Assembly: GCA_036268405.1 (NCBI GenBank)
Contig: DATAUF010000002.1
Location: 1 to 64,000, forward strand
Direction of reading: 5' to 3'
From: DASZTV01 sp036268405
GTDB taxonomy: Bacteria > Actinomycetota > Actinomycetes > JAFAQI01
Length of the DNA: 64,000 bases
Below the pieces are notes generated by a model, which was not told the origin of the DNA, did not search any database, and saw only the letters and a list, made by a program, of their open reading frames with translations. Shown piece after piece: positions 59,591-64,000 of this stretch; the first letter of the stretch is position 1, and every line of letters starts with the position of its first letter. The position numbers and the translations under genes are program-made.

Positions 59591-60576
59591 TGCGCATCCG
59601 AGCCGTCATCGCCACCGAGCTCGGCCCACACCAACTTGCCGGAACCCGACGTCCGGTGTCCCCATTGACGTGCGGTCGCATCGACGATCCGCAGGCCGCG
59701 TCCGTGCTCGGCCGCAGTGGAAGCATCGCCCGGCTCCGGCACTCGGGGATCGGTGTCTCCCACGGCCAGTCGCACGCCGCCTGGCCCGCGAGCGATCGAC
59801 ACCGAGAAGTCGCACTCGCCATGCCGCACGGCGTTGGTCGCGAGCTCACTTGCGACGAGAATCGCGTCGTCACTCAGGTCGGACAGACCCCATGCCCGCA
59901 ATGTGTCGCGGACGTACTGGCGAGCCGCGAGCGGTGCTCCCGGGTGGCCCGCGAAGTGCCGCGCCGTCTCGGCGTCGGCAGCGACGGGAGGGCCGAGGAC
60001 GACCGAGGAATGTACCGCGCACACCTCGCTGACACCTTCGGGTGCGTGCTCGGCAAGCATGAGATGCGAGGGATATGCGCACAGCAGAGTGAACGGGTGC
60101 GATGCGAGCAGTCCCTCCCACAGCCGCTCGAGCGCGAGCGCGCCCTCGCGGTTCCCGGCCTGCCAGAGCAAAGCCACCATCTCGCCGAATGCGCAGACGT
60201 CGCCGTGGCTGCGGAGCGCGCTGCGAACTGCCGAAGCGACATTTCGATCGAATGCGTCAGGGTCGGGCAGATCGCCGACCATGAACGAGTCGAGCGTGGC
60301 CTGCGCATCGAGGCAGAGGAGCTGATCTTTCTCGAGTGCGCTGCCGCTGACCGGCAGGGTGGATCGGAAGGCTTCGAGGTGGGACGGGGTCGCGATGGCG
60401 ATCACGGCAGCGCCGCGCCGGACAGCCGCAGCGAATCGCTTGTCGGCCAGCGCGAGCAGGTCCTCGTCTCGGCGGTAGAAGGCGACGCTGTGGCGCTCGT
60501 CATCCTCCGGCAGGAGGCGAACCGCCCCGACCGACATGACGCCCACCCCCGGCTCGCGCGACCCCTTGCGTTTCAT
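59587..60576 (-). CDS. MEDS domain-RsbW-like ATPase (anti-sigma-type kinase)
   Basis: A 329-residue protein. Residues about 20-190 form a MEDS domain (ERHSVAFYRRDEDLLALADKRFAAAVRRG...). A HATPase_c_2 domain follows at 200-320 with N-box LVASELATNAVRHG and GRGLRIVDATARQWG. RsbW-like kinases phosphorylate STAS antagonists and sequester sigma factors. The two proteins of this operon share the MEDS sensor. The start may be 60576 or 60537. No sigma gene is next to them. Confidence 0.85.
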   Translation of the reverse strand: MKRKGSREPGVGVMSVGAVRLLPEDDERHSVAFYRRDEDLLALADKRFAAAVRRGAAVIAIATPSHLEAFRSTLPVSGSALEKDQLLCLDAQATLDSFMVGDLPDPDAFDRNVASAVRSALRSHGDVCAFGEMVALLWQAGNREGALALERLWEGLLASHPFTLLCAYPSHLMLAEHAPEGVSEVCAVHSSVVLGPPVAADAETARHFAGHPGAPLAARQYVRDTLRAWGLSDLSDDAILVASELATNAVRHGECDFSVSIARGPGGVRLAVGDTDPRVPEPGDASTAAEHGRGLRIVDATARQWGHRTSGSGKLVWAELGGDDGSDAQ

Positions 60577-60630
60577 ATTGCCACTCGACGTCGATCGGAA
60601 ACCAGGGATGACCGTGGTAGATACCGAGGT

Positions 60631-62613
60631 GTGACCGCGCCCGTACTGGACACGCCCGCTGATCTGAGCGTCGAGTGGCTCACGGCGGCGCTGCCATTAC
60701 CGGAGGGCGCTCGGGTCATCGGCTTCACAGCTACGCCGGTCGGCACCGGGCAGATGGCCGACACCGTGCGGATCGAGTTGGACTACGAGCCTGTGAATGC
60801 CGGCCCCGCGACGGTGGTCGCGAAGTTCGCCTCCTCCGACCCGAACAGCCGCGCCGCCGGGCGGCTGGTGCGCTGCTATGAGATCGAAGTCTCGATCTAC
60901 TCCGAGCTGCCCGCGTTGCCGGGCGTCCCCGAGCACTACTTCGCTCAGTGGGATGCGGACACCGACTCGTTCACTCTTCTGCTCGCCGACCTCGCACCCT
61001 GCAGCCAGGGAGACGACATCGCGGGCTGCGACCAGGCTGTCGCGGCGGAAGCGCTGAAGCGGCTAGCCAAGCTGCATGCCTTCGTGTGGGAGAGCGAGGA
61101 GCACGCAGCGCGCACCTGGCTGAACCGCTCTTCGCCGGAGAACACCGCCACCCTGACCGGAATCATCACGATGGTGGCGCCGTCATTTCTCGAGCGTTTC
61201 GATCGTCATCTCGCGGCGGAGCACCGGGCGCTGGTCGAGCGCCTGATCCCGAATGTCACGACGCTGATCGGCTGGTACGACGGGCCGAGGACGCTTGTTC
61301 ACGGCGACTACCGGCTGGACAACATGCTGTTCCCCGATGCCTCCACCACGCCGATGATCGTCGACTGGCAGACCGCGTCATGGGGCTCGCCCGCCACCGA
61401 CGTCGCCTACTTCATCGGCGGAAGCCTGACGACCGAGTTGCGGCGCGAGCACTCGGTCGCGCTGCTCGACGTCTACTACGACGCGCTGGTGGCCGGGGGC
61501 GTCACGTCGTACTCCCGCGAGCAGCTTGAGCTCGACGTCCGGTTGGCTTCCTTCGGCGGCGTCATGATGGCCGTCATGGCGGCCATCCTCGTCGTCCAGA
61601 CCGAACGCGGGGATGAGATGTTCGCGGAGATGTTCCGGCGCCACGCGCAGCACGCTCTCGACCTCGACGCAGAGGCGTTGTTGCCAGACGCGCCGGCGGA
61701 ACCCAGCCACATCGTCGATGCGGTCGACGAAGGGCGGCACGAGCCTGACGCCGAGCCGTTGTGGAACGAGTCCTGGTATGCCGATGTCGTCGCATCGGAT
61801 GGCTCGGTCGCGGCGTACATCCGCCTCGGCCTCTATCCCAACCTCGATGCGGCGTGGTGGCACGTAGCCGTCGTCGGTCCGGATCGCCCGGTGGTGGTCT
61901 GTCAGCGTGTTGATCTCGACGTCCCCGCCGACGGTCTGACCGTGTCTGTCGAGGGTGTCGACATCGCGCTGACGGTCGACAAGGAGCTCGAGTCGTTCAC
62001 GGTGCGCGGCACGATGACCGGCGCTTGCTACCCGGTGGCCGCCGACGTGTACGGCGGCAAGCCGTGCGATCCGGTGCGGATCGACATCGACCTGACCTGG
62101 GCGACCGACGGTGTCCCGTACCGGTACCCGTGGACGACGAGGTATGAGATCCCGTGCACCGTGAGCGGCACCGTGACGGTTGATGACGAGCAGCTGCGAT
62201 TCGACGGTCCCGGCCAGCGCGACCACTCCTGGGGGGTCCGCGACTGGTGGTCCTTCGGCTGGTGCTGGTCCTCCGGCCACTTTGACGACGGGACCCACAC
62301 TCACCTGACGGAGGTCCGACTAGAGGGCGGGCCGTTCCATGCCGGATATGTCCAGCGCGCAGACGAGGTCATCGCTGTGGCGAGCGGTTCTGTCAGCGAG
62401 GACATCGCTGAGCACGGCTTCCCGCGGCATGCCACGGTGCGTCACGACGACCTCGTGGTCGAGGTCGAGCCGCTTGCCTTCGGACCGATCCTGCTGACGT
62501 CGCCGGACGGCCGGGTCGGGCGCTTCCCGCGGGCGTCAGCGCGGTTCACCACGGCGGATGGACGCCATGGCCTGGGCTGGATCGAGTGGAACCAGCCGCC
62601 GAGCCAACCCTGA
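60631..62613 (+). CDS. Fusion of an APH-like kinase with a CrtC/AttH-like domain
   Basis: A 660-residue fusion. Residues 1-350 are a kinase fold: VVAKFAS with the Lys, FTLLLADLAP, catalytic TLVHGDYRLDNMLF, metal motif MIVDWQTASWGSPATDVAYFI. Residues about 365-660 are a CrtC/AttH-like domain with GQRDHSWGVRDWWSFGWCWSSGHFDDGTHTHLTEVRL. These are the two families found as neighbours at 45660 and 46731. GTG 60631 lies 7 bases after TAGATA, so a leaderless start is likely. The joint activity is unknown. Confidence 0.83.
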   Translation: MTAPVLDTPADLSVEWLTAALPLPEGARVIGFTATPVGTGQMADTVRIELDYEPVNAGPATVVAKFASSDPNSRAAGRLVRCYEIEVSIYSELPALPGVPEHYFAQWDADTDSFTLLLADLAPCSQGDDIAGCDQAVAAEALKRLAKLHAFVWESEEHAARTWLNRSSPENTATLTGIITMVAPSFLERFDRHLAAEHRALVERLIPNVTTLIGWYDGPRTLVHGDYRLDNMLFPDASTTPMIVDWQTASWGSPATDVAYFIGGSLTTELRREHSVALLDVYYDALVAGGVTSYSREQLELDVRLASFGGVMMAVMAAILVVQTERGDEMFAEMFRRHAQHALDLDAEALLPDAPAEPSHIVDAVDEGRHEPDAEPLWNESWYADVVASDGSVAAYIRLGLYPNLDAAWWHVAVVGPDRPVVVCQRVDLDVPADGLTVSVEGVDIALTVDKELESFTVRGTMTGACYPVAADVYGGKPCDPVRIDIDLTWATDGVPYRYPWTTRYEIPCTVSGTVTVDDEQLRFDGPGQRDHSWGVRDWWSFGWCWSSGHFDDGTHTHLTEVRLEGGPFHAGYVQRADEVIAVASGSVSEDIAEHGFPRHATVRHDDLVVEVEPLAFGPILLTSPDGRVGRFPRASARFTTADGRHGLGWIEWNQPPSQP

Positions 62614-62629
62614 CCTGACCGCGGTCAGG
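62614..62629. terminator. Palindrome between convergent genes
   Basis: A 16-bp perfect palindrome (CCTGACCG and its complement) immediately after the fusion gene stop and overlapping the treY stop. It could form a short bidirectional terminator. Confidence 0.4.
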
Positions 62630-64000
62630 CCGGCTGCGAGACGAGCAACGCGACCGGGAGCCGACTGAGCACGCTCGCCACCTCGAGCCGGCCGCCGTCG
62701 CACGTCACGGTGACACCGGTCAGCGCATCGACGAAACGACGGGAGGCCAGCTCCGCAAGATCGATCGCGGTGTCCTGCCAGAGCTCTCCCACGGCGAACG
62801 CGTCACTACCGGCAAGGGTCAGCGTCAGCCGCGGCACGAGGCAGATCGCCGCGTCGTCGCCGTCGCGGCGGGCGAACGCGACGACGTGATCGCGCGCCGA
62901 GCCATGGACCGCCAGCGCGCGGTACGTGCCGCGCGCGAACAGGTCGGGGTGGGACCGCCGCACGTGCAACGCGGCGCGCAGCACGGCCTGCTTGACTCGC
63001 CCGTCCCGCCAGTCGGCGAGCAGTCGGACGGCTTCGGTGGCGCGCTCGGGATCGCCCATCGCAGACAGCGTGCTGAGAGCAGCGCGATGGTGCTCGAGAT
63101 CGAGCGGTCGGCGGTTGTCCGGGTCGACCAGTGCCAGAAACCACAGGTCATCGGACTGGTAGACGTCCGGCACGCCGGGCGCGACGGCACGCAGGACGAC
63201 CGAAGCGAGCGAGTTCGTCACCCCGGGTCTGTCGAGCGTTGCGGAGACCCCCCGGAGGATGGATCGCGATGCGGGTTCGCGCAACGTCTGCTCCGCGAGG
63301 TCCCGCAGTCGTTGTTCGTACCGCTCGTCGGGCCGCAACCAGCTGGTGTTGCGCTTGGCTTCGCGCGCGGCCTTCACCAGATGGTCCTGGATTCGTCCGA
63401 TGAATGTCCCGTCGATGTCCCCGGCCGTTGGCCAGGCGCCGACGATGGTCTCGTAGGCGTAGCGGCGATCGGCGGCGTCGGGCCCGGAGCGGCCGTGACG
63501 CACTTCCAGGTCCGCGACCGCCGCTTCCCAATCTTGTGGGCTCTCCGAGAGGACCGCGAGGCGACACCGTACGTCGTGGCTCCGCTTGCTGTCGTGGGTG
63601 GACAGCGTGCTCAGCCCGAGCGAGCTGTGTCGGGCGCGGTCCGAGAGCGCCTCATGCAGCTGCGACGGAGCCACGGCCGGGTCGTCCGGATGGCCGCCGA
63701 CGTCCGCCACTGCCAGCAGCGTCCCGGGCGTGTAGAGCGCCGTGTCCTCGACGCCCTTCGCGACGACCGCCGGCGTGAACTGCTGCCATGCCCCGATCGC
63801 GTCCCATCCGCTTCCGGCGAGATCGGTCGGTCCCCGCAGGACCGCCAGCACTGAGTCGAGCGCGGCGACCTCGCGCTCGGCCAGCTTGTCGCGTGCCGCC
63901 GCCGCGGCCTCGCCGAGTCGCCGATGGTCGCTCGCTGTCACCGGCTGATCGATACACCGGTAGGTCCGGTAGACCGCGAGGTTCGACGTGAGAGCCTGCA
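62625..64000 (-). CDS. treY: Malto-oligosyltrehalose synthase, C-terminal part (runs off window)
   Basis: The frame stays open from 62625 to the right edge, about 458 residues of the C-terminal half. It contains NLAVYRTYR near the edge, the typical TPAVVAKGVEDTALY block, LGLSTLSTHDSKRSHDVRCRLAVLSE and VYQSDDLWFLALVDPDNRRPLD. TreY rearranges the reducing end of maltodextrin into a trehalosyl unit, which TreZ then releases. The catalytic N-terminal half lies outside the window. Any start inside the window would be internal. Confidence 0.9.
   Translation of the reverse strand, partial: QALTSNLAVYRTYRCIDQPVTASDHRRLGEAAAAARDKLAEREVAALDSVLAVLRGPTDLAGSGWDAIGAWQQFTPAVVAKGVEDTALYTPGTLLAVADVGGHPDDPAVAPSQLHEALSDRARHSSLGLSTLSTHDSKRSHDVRCRLAVLSESPQDWEAAVADLEVRHGRSGPDAADRRYAYETIVGAWPTAGDIDGTFIGRIQDHLVKAAREAKRNTSWLRPDERYEQRLRDLAEQTLREPASRSILRGVSATLDRPGVTNSLASVVLRAVAPGVPDVYQSDDLWFLALVDPDNRRPLDLEHHRAALSTLSAMGDPERATEAVRLLADWRDGRVKQAVLRAALHVRRSHPDLFARGTYRALAVHGSARDHVVAFARRDGDDAAICLVPRLTLTLAGSDAFAVGELWQDTAIDLAELASRRFVDALTGVTVTCDGGRLEVASVLSRLPVALLVSQPA

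Noticed and set aside
59656..60630. N-terminal extension of the kinase-CrtC fusion to 985 residues
   Set aside because: The first 325 codons are antisense to the MEDS-ATPase gene and have no family similarity. The kinase fold begins after GTG 60631, which has a -10 box 7 bases before it.
1..64000. CRISPR array, transposase, integrase or rRNA
   Set aside because: No regularly spaced direct repeats, no recognisable recombinase reading frame and no rRNA-like sequence were found on either strand.

Overview
The window is a 64 kb, high-GC, gene-dense stretch of an actinobacterial chromosome. The content fits a free-living soil or aquatic actinobacterium: many TetR regulators, GTG and TTG starts, leaderless promoters, an F420-type LLM oxidoreductase, a Rieske oxygenase, a P450, acyl-CoA enzymes and trehalose synthesis. 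Genus cannot be fixed from sequence alone. No rRNA, complete tRNA, CRISPR array, integrase or transposase gene was found.

Layout. (1) 1-4140 is an accessory zone: a DUF1801 protein, a VapBC45-type toxin-antitoxin pair, and a 3' fragment of tRNA-Lys(UUU) at 2090-2133 that looks like one att end of an integrated element. An ECF sigma factor with a coupled membrane protein follows. Beyond it is an intergenic 'graveyard' holding two small inverted-repeat elements and a second, truncated copy of the antitoxin. (2) 4185-13076 holds a NarL-type regulator, an orphan receiver, a histidine kinase with an odd C-terminal domain, a divergent TetR/SRPBCC-MBL unit, a decayed kinase pseudogene, an SDR and a secreted S53 peptidase. 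(3) 13388-35688 is a large acyl-CoA catabolic locus. It has a seven-gene leftward run (Rieske oxygenase alpha and beta, a small unknown protein, three thiolase-superfamily genes and a ferredoxin), three enoyl-CoA hydratases with a CoA ligase, SDRs, an SCP2 protein, an aldehyde dehydrogenase, a P450, a second CoA ligase, a thiolase, two divergent acyl-CoA dehydrogenases and two paralogous TetR regulators. An 18-nt motif recurs at five starts in this locus. (4) 35696-43067 is a Liv-type ABC uptake system (LivG, LivF, fused LivH-LivM, lipoprotein LivK) interrupted by three envelope proteins. (5) 43086-54149 is a second locus of CrtC/AttH-like proteins (DUF7064/7065 type), a polytopic membrane protein, APH-like kinases, a phytoene-dehydrogenase-like oxidoreductase, an LLM flavoenzyme, an SDR and TetR regulators. 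A second shared operator-like motif links this locus to the transporter locus. (6) 54387-64000 holds a DUF1203 protein, a secreted GH3 glucosidase, a TetR/desaturase pair with a clear operator, a MEDS-STAS/MEDS-ATPase signalling pair, a kinase-CrtC-like fusion, and treY running off the right edge.

Working together. The catabolic locus can activate an acid (CoA ligases), oxidise it (Rieske oxygenase, P450, acyl-CoA and other dehydrogenases), hydrate it and cleave it with thiolases. The Liv system may import the substrate or a related molecule. Substrate identity is not visible. A ring-bearing or branched carboxylic acid (steroid side chain, terpenoid or aromatic) is an inference from the enzyme mix. 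The most novel theme is the repeated association, once as a fusion, of an APH-like kinase with a CrtC/AttH-like domain.
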